Part shown: positions 1 to 7,020 of the stretch, piece after piece
How positions within the stretch are numbered: the first letter of the stretch is position 1
Layout of the letters: each line of letters starts with the position of its first letter
Assembly (NCBI GenBank): GCA_035252155.1
Contig: DATFDL010000129.1
Span: 1 to 20,800, forward strand
From: JAICLL01 sp035252155
GTDB lineage: Bacteria > Planctomycetota > Planctomycetia > Pirellulales > JAICIG01
Reading direction: 5' to 3'
DNA length: 20,800 bases
The notes under the pieces: generated by a model
The model's input: the letters and a program-made list of their open reading frames with translations, nothing else
Databases searched by the model: none
Told to the model about the DNA's origin: nothing
Made by a program: the position numbers and the translations under genes

Positions 1-65
1 AACAGCCGCCCTCGGCTGTTTCACGGTCGCCTTTGGCGACCACCTCACAGCCGAGGGCGGCTGTG
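1..65. repeat. Cluster of three hairpins with identical outer units in inverted orientation
   Basis: Three perfect hairpins lie back to back. Positions 1-20 form AACAGCCG-ccct-CGGCTGTT, 25-41 form GGTCGCC-ttt-GGCGACC, and 46-65 form CACAGCCG-aggg-CGGCTGTG. The outer two units are reverse complements over 18 bases, so they could also pair with each other across the middle hairpin. This is seen directly. No T-tract follows, so I do not call a terminator. The arrangement resembles paired REP elements (BIME-like), but the family is not one I can name. The cluster may extend left of the window. Confidence 0.75.
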
Positions 66-142
66 CCACACCGGCGACGGATGCGGCCTTCGCGGCCGCG
101 TGGAGTATGTTCGCGCTGCGACGGAAGCCGTGGCACCCGCCA

Positions 143-1699
143 CTACTCACCGCGCCAAAGCAGCGCCGAAATATCAAGCACCTCGCCGCCGTTGTAAGTG
201 ACCAGCCGATTCAAGGCATCGGCCTCGAACGGCCACTTCAGCGCCAGCACCGCTCCGTCGCAGAGCAGCACCAGAAGGTGATTTTGATACGGGCTGGCCA
301 ACTCGGCTGCGGGACCTTCGGCGTCGATCGTCCAATCGTCGGGCTTGGTCCAGACGACTGCACGAGCATTGTCGGCCTCGACGGCCAACAACGTGTTGCT
401 CGTCCCGTCGGTGATGTCTTGGAAGCGCGTGCCCTCGCGGCCGTGGAACAGCGTTTTCTCTCCGACCGGAACCAGATAGGTAGTGCGACCGGCCGGCAAG
501 TCGCGTTCGCCCGGCGAACGATAAACTTCGGGCATGCGGTCGATCAACCGGGCGTTGTGCTCGCTGTCCCAAGGTTCGTCGAGGTGAAACTCTTTGAACA
601 ACGCCTCCTGATCGAGATACGGCAAGACGGCTACCCGCCAGCTCAAGAGCGGCTTGCCCGCGTCGTCGTAAATTGCCGCCGGAGGGAAGTGCTTGTGACC
701 GTCGGCGTAACCGTGCATGGCAATGCCGATCTGCTTGAGATTGTTTGTCGCTTGCTGGAATCGCAGGCGCTGTTCGACCTGCTCGATCGCGGGTTGCAAG
801 ACAAGCCGCACTTGTTCCAACCGCTCGGCGTCGAGTTCGAGCAGCAGGCGATCGCCTTTCACTTCGGGCGCGAGGCGGTCCGCGAACCGGATCAACCGCG
901 GCGCGGTCTCGCCGCCCGCCATCCGGGCCAACAAGCGATACCACGAATCCCAATGGCCATGCAGCGCGGCCGCGGCCGCGTGGTCTTGCGATTGAATGAC
1001 AAGCCGAGCCGACGCATGGGGCGTACAATTGACGCCGATCGAAAGCCAGAGCGCGCCGCGCGTGATCAAAGCACTTGGTCCACCGCCCGCCGCAGCGGGC
1101 AGCGTGGGTTGCAGCTCTTCGACTACGCGCCGCGCGTCGGCCGTCGGCAACACCAGCAGTTGCGCGGCCGAGCTTTCTACGGCATCGAACGCCCGATCGA
1201 TTTCAGGTCGGTCGGCGGACCTGGTGTGCCGAAGGCGGTCCAGCGTTTCGCGGCTGCCGGCAAATAGCACCGTGCCGACGCGCTCGCGCACTTGGCCCAA
1301 CGGCTCAAACGCCTCGATCAAGCGCCGCTCGTCGGCGCCCTTGGCCAACGGCGCCAAAAAATAAGCCGGTCGATCAGGCACGTCGGCCAGGCTGACGACA
1401 AGATACAGCTCCCGCCCCCCCGCCGCCGTGAACTCTTTTGCGAAGTCGCCGACGCGGGGCTGAATGTCTCGCAAGAAGCGATCGTCGGGCAAGAAGGCCG
1501 TCACCGATTTGAATACCTCGCCCACCGGCAATCGCGTGAGATCGGCGCGTGCGATGACGATCGTTTGCTCATCGATCAACGCCTGAATCGCCGCAGCCGA
1601 GTTGGAAGCGCCCGTCGGGCGTGCATCGTCGCCTAGTGCAACCGTGGCAAGCGGAAACAGAAACACCAGAAGCATGCAGGAACGGATGTATTGTGGCAT
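143..1699 (-). CDS. Exported protein with C-terminal DUF1559-type domain (518 aa)
   Basis: This protein of unknown function has an N-terminal signal sequence (hydrophobic LLVFLFPLATVAL at about residues 10-22, then GDDARP). Residues about 45-310 are an unassigned region. Residues about 315-505 resemble DUF1559 (SBP_bac_10), an expanded planctomycete family. The diagnostic stretches are NNLKQIGIAMHGY (319-331), LLSWRVAVLPYLDQ (about 351-364) and DITDGTSNTLLAVEA. The family normally starts with a type IV prepilin leader (GFTLIELLVVIAI style). Here that leader is absent and a plain secretion signal sits about 300 residues upstream of the domain. The ATG at 1699 is supported by the signal peptide; its ribosome site is weak. 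It lies 179 bp downstream of the 491-aa protein on the same strand, with a palindromic repeat between them, so co-transcription is uncertain. A periplasmic or surface location is inferred. Confidence 0.88.
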   Translation of the reverse strand: MPQYIRSCMLLVFLFPLATVALGDDARPTGASNSAAAIQALIDEQTIVIARADLTRLPVGEVFKSVTAFLPDDRFLRDIQPRVGDFAKEFTAAGGRELYLVVSLADVPDRPAYFLAPLAKGADERRLIEAFEPLGQVRERVGTVLFAGSRETLDRLRHTRSADRPEIDRAFDAVESSAAQLLVLPTADARRVVEELQPTLPAAAGGGPSALITRGALWLSIGVNCTPHASARLVIQSQDHAAAAALHGHWDSWYRLLARMAGGETAPRLIRFADRLAPEVKGDRLLLELDAERLEQVRLVLQPAIEQVEQRLRFQQATNNLKQIGIAMHGYADGHKHFPPAAIYDDAGKPLLSWRVAVLPYLDQEALFKEFHLDEPWDSEHNARLIDRMPEVYRSPGERDLPAGRTTYLVPVGEKTLFHGREGTRFQDITDGTSNTLLAVEADNARAVVWTKPDDWTIDAEGPAAELASPYQNHLLVLLCDGAVLALKWPFEADALNRLVTYNGGEVLDISALLWRGE

Positions 1700-1731
1700 A
1701 GTTCTTTGAAGGTTTTTGTAGAGACGGAGTT

Positions 1732-1827
1732 GTAGGGTGGGACGAGCTTGCGAGTCCCACCGTTGGGATCAAGCCGTAGCGAAATTCGCGGCCGGATGGT
1801 GGGACTCGCAAGCTCGTCCCACCCTAC
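1732..1827. repeat. Inverted pair of 30-bp palindromic repeats (GGTGGGAC family)
   Basis: The 30 bases at 1732-1761 and 1798-1827 are exact reverse complements of each other, separated by 36 bp. Each arm is itself a hairpin, GGTGGGAC ... GTCCCACC, with a 10-base centre containing AGCTTGC. The same 30 bases occur at 8766-8795, and a diverged 26-base copy at 12673-12698. The pair sits between the 491-aa gene and the DUF1559-type gene. The structure is like a BIME (paired REP sequences). No T-tract is present, so intrinsic termination is not indicated. Confidence 0.85.
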
Positions 1828-1878
1828 GGTCTCTCGTCGCGCAAATCGAAAATCCAAAATCTAAAATCGACATCCCTT

Positions 1879-3354
1879 CTACTCGGCCACGCTGATCTCA
1901 TATCGCTTGCCAAGCTGTGGGGTCATGCCTTCCACAAGCGGCGCTTCGAGCACCGCGGTGTTGTCTGAACAGTCGTAAATAAACGGTCCGCCGCTCAATG
2001 GGTCGTGCGGCACCGGCACTTCGGAAATGTCGTCGAGTTGTTGGGGCAGTCGACCGTCGTGGGCGGCGGCGTAGAGGCGCAGCGCTTCGATCGTTCGCAA
2101 CATGGCGATGGTCCGCTCGCCACGGGCCTGAGCATGGCTGACGCTTTGCACGGCGGGCAAAAGCGTCCCGGCCAAGGGAATGATTTCGCGCCGCCGCGAT
2201 TCGGCCCCGAGCCGCTCGGAAGCGCGCTGCATGCCGTCATGGGCCTGCCAAAACGGAAGGGCCGTCCACTTGAATTGGTTGTCGCGCAATTCGTTGTAGG
2301 TCCGCACCGTGTGCAGCAACAATACTTGGGCCACCGGCATGACTTCGACCTGCTCGGACAAGCGGCCCGCGGCAATCAGCTCGCGCTTGGCCCGCGGATA
2401 ACCCTGGATGGCTTTGCCGAGCAGAACCAATCGCCGCTCTTTTTTGTCCCTGGCGGACTCGAAATCCGCAAGCCCTTCCGCCAAGTCGTCAAACAGCTCT
2501 CGCCAGGCGTCGGCACTGCGAGCCTGGTCGAGCCGGCGTAGTTCGGGCTTCCAGAGATAGATGGTGTCCATCTCGACGCCATTGGCGTGCCGCAACTCGA
2601 TGAACGGCCGCGGCAGCCAGGTGAGCGCCCAATAGAGGTTCGGCGCTCCGGGCTGCCCGGCCATATCTTCCTGAACTTGGGCGATCATGCCGACGAACGA
2701 GATGCCCACCAGTCCCTGAATCAGCGTCTGGCCCTCCCCGCAGTGGCGCGCCATGGCATACATGGTGGCCATCGTCTCCACCGCGTCGTCGTATTGATGT
2801 TTCGCAACTTGCCACCGCGCCCTTAGCCGCACGGCTCGCGCCACTGCGCGCAGCGTCTGAAACTCGGGCAACAGAATGCTGAATGGCATTTGTTCATGAA
2901 TCGGCAATTGCCAATCGCACTGTTCGCGCTTGACGGCAAATCCGATCTCGGCGAAGACCGTGCTCCAGGGCGCCAGCGTCTTTTCAATTTCATCGAGCGG
3001 CAGCATATCGAGCGGCAGATCGTTCCATTGCGAGACCTTGTCTCCTTGCTTGGCCAGCTCGGGGTTTTGTTGATACATCAGCGCGGCTTTGTTGTAGAAC
3101 ACGGCGGCGTTGCCGGGCTGGCGGTCGAGAAGCGGCGGCAACAGGCGATATCGCAGTGCCGGGCTCGGTTCGGCGGCTGGCCGCAGGGCGATCCGGACGG
3201 TGAGCGGGGCGTCTTCCGGCTTTTTGCCCGCGGCCTTCGAATCAGCAGCCAGCGTAGCGGCGTGTGCGAGAATGAGGACTGCGATCGCGCTAGTCCCGAT
3301 CAAGCAGCCTCGCGTGGTGCGGCGTAGTACCGGTGGCCTCTTCTCTGTTGTCAT
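1879..3354 (-). CDS. Exported protein of unknown function in sigma-factor operon (491 aa)
   Basis: I do not recognise a named family. From the ATG at 3354 the protein begins with a basic stretch (TEKRPPVLRRTTRG) and a hydrophobic segment (IGTSAIAVLILAHAATLAAD), which together form a signal peptide or signal anchor. The body is mostly helical and charged. The C-terminal part (RTIEALRLYAAAHDGRLPQQLDDI, then PVPHDPLSGGPFIYD) resembles a C-terminal stretch common in large secreted planctomycete proteins. It also recalls the pattern in type II secretion pseudopilins, where an ageing helix is followed by a short sheet. An upstream TTG at 3390 would extend it into the preceding gene. I prefer the ATG because it gives a normal signal peptide and a 19-bp gap. 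Its position behind the sigma factor pair suggests it is an output or sensor of that system (inference). Confidence 0.8.
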   Translation of the reverse strand: MTTEKRPPVLRRTTRGCLIGTSAIAVLILAHAATLAADSKAAGKKPEDAPLTVRIALRPAAEPSPALRYRLLPPLLDRQPGNAAVFYNKAALMYQQNPELAKQGDKVSQWNDLPLDMLPLDEIEKTLAPWSTVFAEIGFAVKREQCDWQLPIHEQMPFSILLPEFQTLRAVARAVRLRARWQVAKHQYDDAVETMATMYAMARHCGEGQTLIQGLVGISFVGMIAQVQEDMAGQPGAPNLYWALTWLPRPFIELRHANGVEMDTIYLWKPELRRLDQARSADAWRELFDDLAEGLADFESARDKKERRLVLLGKAIQGYPRAKRELIAAGRLSEQVEVMPVAQVLLLHTVRTYNELRDNQFKWTALPFWQAHDGMQRASERLGAESRRREIIPLAGTLLPAVQSVSHAQARGERTIAMLRTIEALRLYAAAHDGRLPQQLDDISEVPVPHDPLSGGPFIYDCSDNTAVLEAPLVEGMTPQLGKRYEISVAE

Positions 3355-3373
3355 GTTAGGTCTCGATGAGAGG

Positions 3374-3961
3374 TTAGCGAAGTTCTCCAAATTCGATCAG
3401 CAGCTCCCGGTAGGTCGCGGGCGGCGGGCTGTCTGCGACAGCCACGTTCGTGGACGGCTGCCAGGTCTCAATGCCCATCGCCAGCACGCGGTCGCGCAAA
3501 TCGAGGTATGAGCGCCCCGGTGCTTCTTCGTGAGGTATCTCGTTGCCCCCTCGCCCCCTCGCCTCTTCGCCCCCTCTTGCCAACTCGAAGGCTCGTGGCA
3601 ACTCGCCGCGGTCATGTACCTCGTCGCCCCGTCGCCCTGTCGCCTCTTCGCCCTCTCGCTCTTTCTCCACCATCGGCGCCTGAACTACTCGCTCGACCAC
3701 TACCGGCGGCCGAAGCACGAGTGCCAAGAACAGCGACGCCGCTATGGCCGACATGGCCGAAAACGCGGCGGGCCAGGCCCAACGACCGTGAGGCGCCGCA
3801 GGCACGGTGCTTACCGACGCTCGACCGGCCTCGTACATCAGCCGATCACGGTCGATTGTCGCAGGCCGCGGCGCGAGCGACGCCAGGGCCGCCTCGAGCG
3901 CTTGCAGATCGCTGGGCGTGTGGCCGCCCGGGCTCATTCCTTCAAATCGTTCGTCTGGCAT
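3374..3961 (-). CDS. Single-span membrane protein, probable anti-sigma or signalling partner (195 aa)
   Basis: This gene overlaps the end of the sigma factor gene by 28 bp on the same strand, the usual arrangement of an ECF sigma factor and its regulator. Residues 1-60 would be cytoplasmic and contain LEAALASLAP and RDRLMYEAGRAS, a pattern I associate with small planctomycete proteins next to sigma genes. One membrane segment spans about residues 61-83 (WAWPAAFSAMSAIAASLFLA). No zinc-binding HxxxCxxC anti-sigma motif is visible, so it is not a classical ZAS protein. Residues about 99-147 are low-complexity Glu/Arg/Gly. They are encoded by two copies of a GGCGAC-like DNA repeat (3620-3655 and 3539-3574). 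A short conserved-looking tail follows (SYLDLRDRVLAMGIETW ... TYRELLIEFGEL). The anti-sigma role is inferred from context. Confidence 0.82.
   Translation of the reverse strand: MPDERFEGMSPGGHTPSDLQALEAALASLAPRPATIDRDRLMYEAGRASVSTVPAAPHGRWAWPAAFSAMSAIAASLFLALVLRPPVVVERVVQAPMVEKEREGEEATGRRGDEVHDRGELPRAFELARGGEEARGRGGNEIPHEEAPGRSYLDLRDRVLAMGIETWQPSTNVAVADSPPPATYRELLIEFGELR
3539..3655. repeat. Two GGCGAC/GGCGAG-type simple-repeat tracts inside a coding sequence
   Basis: Read on the minus strand, 3655-3620 and 3574-3539 are tracts of the type GGCGAAGAGGCGACAGGGCG and GGCGAAGAGGCGAGGGGGCG. They are separated by about 45 bp. They encode EGEEATGRRGDE and GGEEARGRGGNE in the extracytoplasmic linker of the membrane protein. 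The same unit appears at about 17979-18030, inside the AsmA-like gene. The tracts keep the reading frame. Confidence 0.75.
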
Positions 3962-4437
3962 CTTGACCCCAGCCTTTCCCGCAGTGCCGCCAGAGCCGCC
4001 TCATAGCGGCGGTGCGCGCTGCTTGACGATGTTCCCATCACTTCCGCAATTTCTTGAAACGACAATCCGCCCCACAGCCGGGCGACAATGATCTCGCGTT
4101 GTTCGCTCGTGAGCGATTCCAGGGCGCGGGCCGCCTCGCGGGCGTCGATCCGATCGGCCGCGCGGGGCACGAACCATTCGGCGGCTTGCCCGGCCGCCGC
4201 GGTTTCGTGCCGTCGCCGCCGGCGGGCCGATCGCGATTGGCTGATCGCGGCGTTCCGCACAACCCGATAGAGCCAGGGCGCCAGCTTTTCCGGCACGTCC
4301 GGCTGCCGCACCAACTGCAACAGGGCATCTTGAACGGCGTCTTCCGGCGTATCGCACCACGAGCGCGCATAGAGCACCAACGCCGAGCCATGCTCGTCCA
4401 ACAGCCTTGCCAGCAGTTCGGGGCCGACCACGGCCAT
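3934..4437 (-). CDS. RNA polymerase sigma factor, ECF-like sigma-70 family (167 aa)
   Basis: This protein directs RNA polymerase to a set of target promoters. Sigma region 2 covers about residues 5-75: DEHGSALVLYARSW, then DAVQDALLQLVRQ and APWLYRVVRNAAISQSRS, the core-binding and -10 recognition helices. An Arg/Ala linker follows. Region 4 covers about 105-155, with LTSEQREIIVARLWGGLSFQEIAEVMG and the recognition helix SSSSAHRRYEAALAALRERL. Region 3 is missing and the length is typical for the ECF group. The ATG at 4437 begins directly with region 2. The gene overlaps its probable membrane regulator by 28 bp, and a 491-aa exported protein follows, so the three are likely one operon. I cannot assign an ECF subgroup or the stimulus from sequence alone. 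Confidence 0.93.
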   Translation of the reverse strand: MAVVGPELLARLLDEHGSALVLYARSWCDTPEDAVQDALLQLVRQPDVPEKLAPWLYRVVRNAAISQSRSARRRRRHETAAAGQAAEWFVPRAADRIDAREAARALESLTSEQREIIVARLWGGLSFQEIAEVMGTSSSSAHRRYEAALAALRERLGSRCQTNDLKE

Positions 4438-4476
4438 CGGCTACCTGGTTTTCCTTGCTCGCCCCGGTCTTACTAC

Positions 4477-4506
4477 GGATAAGACGCCCCAGAGGAGAAG
4501 TTATCC
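4477..4506. promoter_or_regulatory. Inverted repeat GGATAA-N18-TTATCC upstream of the sigma operon (candidate operator)
   Basis: GGATAA at 4477-4482 and TTATCC at 4501-4506 are reverse complements, 18 bp apart. They lie 40-70 bp upstream of the sigma factor start and upstream of the divergent reductase gene. Position and symmetry would suit an operator, but six-base arms occur by chance fairly often. I could not identify a confident -35/-10 pair here. Confidence 0.22.
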
Positions 4507-4541
4507 CAGTATTCTTGCCCGCTTGGAAGAAATACACTCGT

Positions 4542-4601
4542 GGAATGGAATTCATTCCGTTCTACACCGTTAAACAGCGAACGGAATAAATTCCGTTCTA
4601 C
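4542..4601. repeat. Two copies of the AACGGAAT/ATTCCGTT palindromic repeat
   Basis: Copy one lies at about 4542-4565 (ending ATTCCGTTCTAC). Copy two is at 4579-4601, GAACGGAATAAATTCCGTTC followed by TAC. They stand immediately upstream of the reductase start at 4606. A third copy is at 5610-5631, immediately after that gene, so the gene is bracketed. The core is a near-perfect palindrome, with AACGGAAT and ATTCCGTT around a two-base centre. Confidence 0.8.
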
Positions 4602-4605
4602 AAGC

Positions 4606-5619
4606 ATGAATCACTGCCTGGTTACCGGCGCGGCGGGTTTTTTGGGGCTGTATCTGGTCGAGCAGCTTGTCGCCCGTGGCGAGCGCGTGCGAGCACTCTG
4701 CCGCCGCCCCACGCCTGAACTGCAGCGGCTCGGCGTCGAAATCGTGATCGCCGACCTTCGCGACGCCAAGGCCACCGCGGCCGCCTGCCAAGAAATCGAC
4801 ACCGTCTATCACGCCGCCGGCGTGGCGGGCATCTGGGGACCGTGGCGGCATTTTTATGAGATCAATACGCTGGGCACGCGACACGTGATCGACGGCTGTG
4901 TGTTGCACGGCGTCAAACGACTCGTCTACACCAGCAGCCCCAGCGTGACCTTCGACGGCCGCGACCAGTGCGGCGTCGACGAATCGGCGCCGTACCCGCG
5001 CCGCTGGCTCTGCCATTATCCGCACACCAAAGCGCTGGCCGAGCAAGCGGTGCTGGCCGCCAATGGCCGCGCCGGACTGGCCACGTGCGCCTTGCGGCCG
5101 CATCTGATCTGGGGCCCGCGCGACCGTCAGCTTGTGCCGCGGCTGATCGACCGGGCACGAGCGGGCAAACTGATGCGGGTGGGGGACGGCCGCAATTTGA
5201 TCGACATGATCTTTGTCGAAAACGCCGCGGCGGCCCACCTGCAAGCCGCCGACCGACTGGCGCTCGATTCACCCGTTGCCGGCCGGGCTTACTTTATCAG
5301 CCAGGGCGAGCCGGTGAACTGTTGGCGCTGGATCGATGAACTATTGGCCCTGGCGGCGCTGCCGCCGGTGAAGCGAGGCCTCTCGCTTTCGGCGGCGTGG
5401 GCCATTGGCGCGACCCTAGAGGCGGCTCACACCGTGGCGCGCACAGACACCGAGCCGCGGATGACGCGATTCCTGGCAGCGCAGCTTGGCCGCTCGCATT
5501 ATTTCAACATCGAACGCGCCCGGCGTGATTTTGGTTTCGCGCCGCGCATCTCGACCGCCGAAGGCATGCGGCGACTGGCCTCGATACGCGACACCCTCTG
5601 TAGCATTCAAACGGAATGA
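4606..5619 (+). CDS. NAD(P)-dependent 3-beta-HSD/OleD-like reductase (extended SDR, 337 aa)
   Basis: This is an extended short-chain dehydrogenase. The Rossmann motif GAAGFLG is at residues 8-14 and the catalytic Ser region at about 110 (VYTSSPSV). The catalytic YPHTK has Tyr138 and Lys142. Further matches along the chain (RPHLIWGPRDRQLVPRLI, GDGRNLIDMIFVENAAAAH, AYFISQGEPV, PRMTRFLAAQL) closely follow OleD, the 2-alkyl-3-oxoalkanoate reductase of bacterial long-chain olefin synthesis, and sterol 3-beta-HSDs. No oleA, oleB or oleC neighbour is present, so the substrate is undecided: a beta-keto acid or a sterol-like alcohol. The open frame extends upstream to 4540, but those 22 codons are palindromic repeat DNA. 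ATG 4606 starts directly with the conserved Rossmann strand. The stop codon TGA (5617-5619) lies inside another copy of that repeat. Confidence 0.92.
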   Translation: MNHCLVTGAAGFLGLYLVEQLVARGERVRALCRRPTPELQRLGVEIVIADLRDAKATAAACQEIDTVYHAAGVAGIWGPWRHFYEINTLGTRHVIDGCVLHGVKRLVYTSSPSVTFDGRDQCGVDESAPYPRRWLCHYPHTKALAEQAVLAANGRAGLATCALRPHLIWGPRDRQLVPRLIDRARAGKLMRVGDGRNLIDMIFVENAAAAHLQAADRLALDSPVAGRAYFISQGEPVNCWRWIDELLALAALPPVKRGLSLSAAWAIGATLEAAHTVARTDTEPRMTRFLAAQLGRSHYFNIERARRDFGFAPRISTAEGMRRLASIRDTLCSIQTE

Positions 5620-5631
5620 ATTCCGTTCTAC
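5610..5631. repeat. Palindromic repeat supplying both stop codons of a convergent gene pair
   Basis: AACGGAATGAATTCCGTTCT followed by AC. The TGA at 5617-5619 ends the reductase on the plus strand. CTA at 5628-5630 is the TAG that ends the thioredoxin-fold protein on the minus strand. The 7-8 bp stem with a tiny loop could fold in transcripts from either side. No T-tract follows, so termination activity is unproven. Confidence 0.8.
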
Positions 5632-6929
5632 TTTTCGTCGTCCTCGGCGGCACCGAGCAGATCGCTCAGCAACTCGCCAAGCGCCTCGCCGCGGGCCTGC
5701 ATGTTGACCACCCTACCCTCGCGATTCAGCAAGATCGCCAGCGGAATCGCATTCACGCCGTAATAGGTGGCCAACGGGTGCTTCCAGCCGCTTGTCTCTT
5801 CACCGCCGCCCTCATACAGCACCGGCCAGGGCAGTTTTTCCTTGGCAATGAAATCTTCCAAATCCTCGCGGCTCTGATCAAGGCTGATGCCGACGACTTC
5901 AAATCCGCGGTCGTGATACGCCTTGTACATCCGTTTGACATTGGGCAACTCGGCCACGCAGGGGCCGCACCAGGTCGCCCAAAAATCGACGAGCACCACC
6001 TTGCCTTTGAATTGCGATAGATCGAATTGACCGCCGTCGACCAGCTTGCCCGAAATCTCCATCGTGTTGCCCGGCAGCTCCATGCGGCGGGCCTGGGCCT
6101 CGAACGACGTAGCCAACTCGCGGGCGTTTTCTAGTTCGCTCTTTTTGAGCAGAGCGGCGAACTCGCGATCGAACTTGGCTTCGTCTTTGGGGCGGTCCTG
6201 AGCGCTATACATCTTCTGCGTGAACTGGGCCAGCGCCGCGGCCACCGCCAGCAGGTCGGCCTTGTCGTTTCGCAAAAACAGCTTGGCGAAGTCGCCACAA
6301 TACTGGCTGGCCTCGTCTTTTTCGCCGGCATTGAAGAGCTTGATGGCGACGTTGCGGGCCAGCAAGCCAAGTTCCATTTCGAGTTCGGCCTGCGACAAAA
6401 ACTGCTTCACTTCGCCGGCCAGCTCTTTCAACTCGTCGCCGTCGGACGCTTGCTCGACGCGTTGCGATAAATCGATCAGCGTGAGCAAGGCGGCTACTTG
6501 GGGGCGCCGATCGCTTTTTAACTCCGTAGTCAGCTTGGTGAACTTTTCGCCGGCTTGTTTATCGCCGAGTCGCTTCAGCAGCGTGAGCGCATCGAGCTCC
6601 GCCTTGACAGCCGACATCACCGTCTTATCGGCGGCGTCGGAACCGCGGATTTGATCGGCCGCCTCGATGATCGCTCGGCGGCTCTTCTTGAGCCATTCCA
6701 TCCGCTCTTTACGCGTGCCTTGAGGCTCAGCGGCTGCGTGAATTTTTTGAATGAACTCCAAAAGCTCGTCCGGCGAACCATCGGGCACGGTGAGATCGGT
6801 TTCGCTCGCCGCCGGCTTGTCACCGGCGTCTGATTCGTCGTCGGCGGCGAACGCGAGGGCGCCCCCATAAAATGCCACAACAATCGCAAGCAGACTCGCC
6901 GGCAGTTTCCGCATCCAGACATGCAACAT
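5628..6929 (-). CDS. Exported thioredoxin-fold protein, TlpA/ResA-like (433 aa)
   Basis: This is a predicted periplasmic thiol-disulfide oxidoreductase. A signal peptide occupies about residues 1-29 (RKLPASLLAIVVAFYGGALAFA). Residues about 45-280 form a charged, helical, planctomycete-style extension of unknown function. Residues about 285-425 are the redoxin domain. It has GKVVLVDFWATWCGPCVAEL with the active-site pair Cys321 and Cys324, then GFEVVGISLDQSREDLEDFI and the cis-Pro region GVNAIPLAILLNREGRVV. TlpA and ResA proteins are normally 170-200 aa; the extra length is all N-terminal. The ATG at 6929 and the Met at codon 6 both precede the signal peptide, and neither has a clear ribosome site. 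The likely role is reduction of exported or cytochrome-type proteins (inference). It ends convergently 8 bp from the reductase, within a shared repeat. Confidence 0.9.
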   Translation of the reverse strand: MLHVWMRKLPASLLAIVVAFYGGALAFAADDESDAGDKPAASETDLTVPDGSPDELLEFIQKIHAAAEPQGTRKERMEWLKKSRRAIIEAADQIRGSDAADKTVMSAVKAELDALTLLKRLGDKQAGEKFTKLTTELKSDRRPQVAALLTLIDLSQRVEQASDGDELKELAGEVKQFLSQAELEMELGLLARNVAIKLFNAGEKDEASQYCGDFAKLFLRNDKADLLAVAAALAQFTQKMYSAQDRPKDEAKFDREFAALLKKSELENARELATSFEAQARRMELPGNTMEISGKLVDGGQFDLSQFKGKVVLVDFWATWCGPCVAELPNVKRMYKAYHDRGFEVVGISLDQSREDLEDFIAKEKLPWPVLYEGGGEETSGWKHPLATYYGVNAIPLAILLNREGRVVNMQARGEALGELLSDLLGAAEDDEK

Positions 6930-7020
6930 AAACAGATCTTTCGCGTGAGAGGAACGCCCGCTTGCACATCATCATACTACGCCGCACGCACGGGCAGCAA
7001 TGAGGTCGTTTGAATTCTCT

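Noticed and set aside
107..1267. A 386-codon open frame on the plus strand opposite the DUF1559-type gene
   Set aside because: It is a shadow frame; the minus strand has a signal peptide and a recognisable DUF1559-type domain.
3374..3390. Overlap of the 491-aa gene with the sigma-partner gene via a TTG start at 3390
   Set aside because: The ATG at 3354 gives a standard signal peptide and removes the overlap; the TTG adds residues without family support.
5610..5631. Rho-independent terminator between convergent genes
   Set aside because: The stem is AT-rich and short, and no run of T follows on either strand. It is kept as a repeat only.
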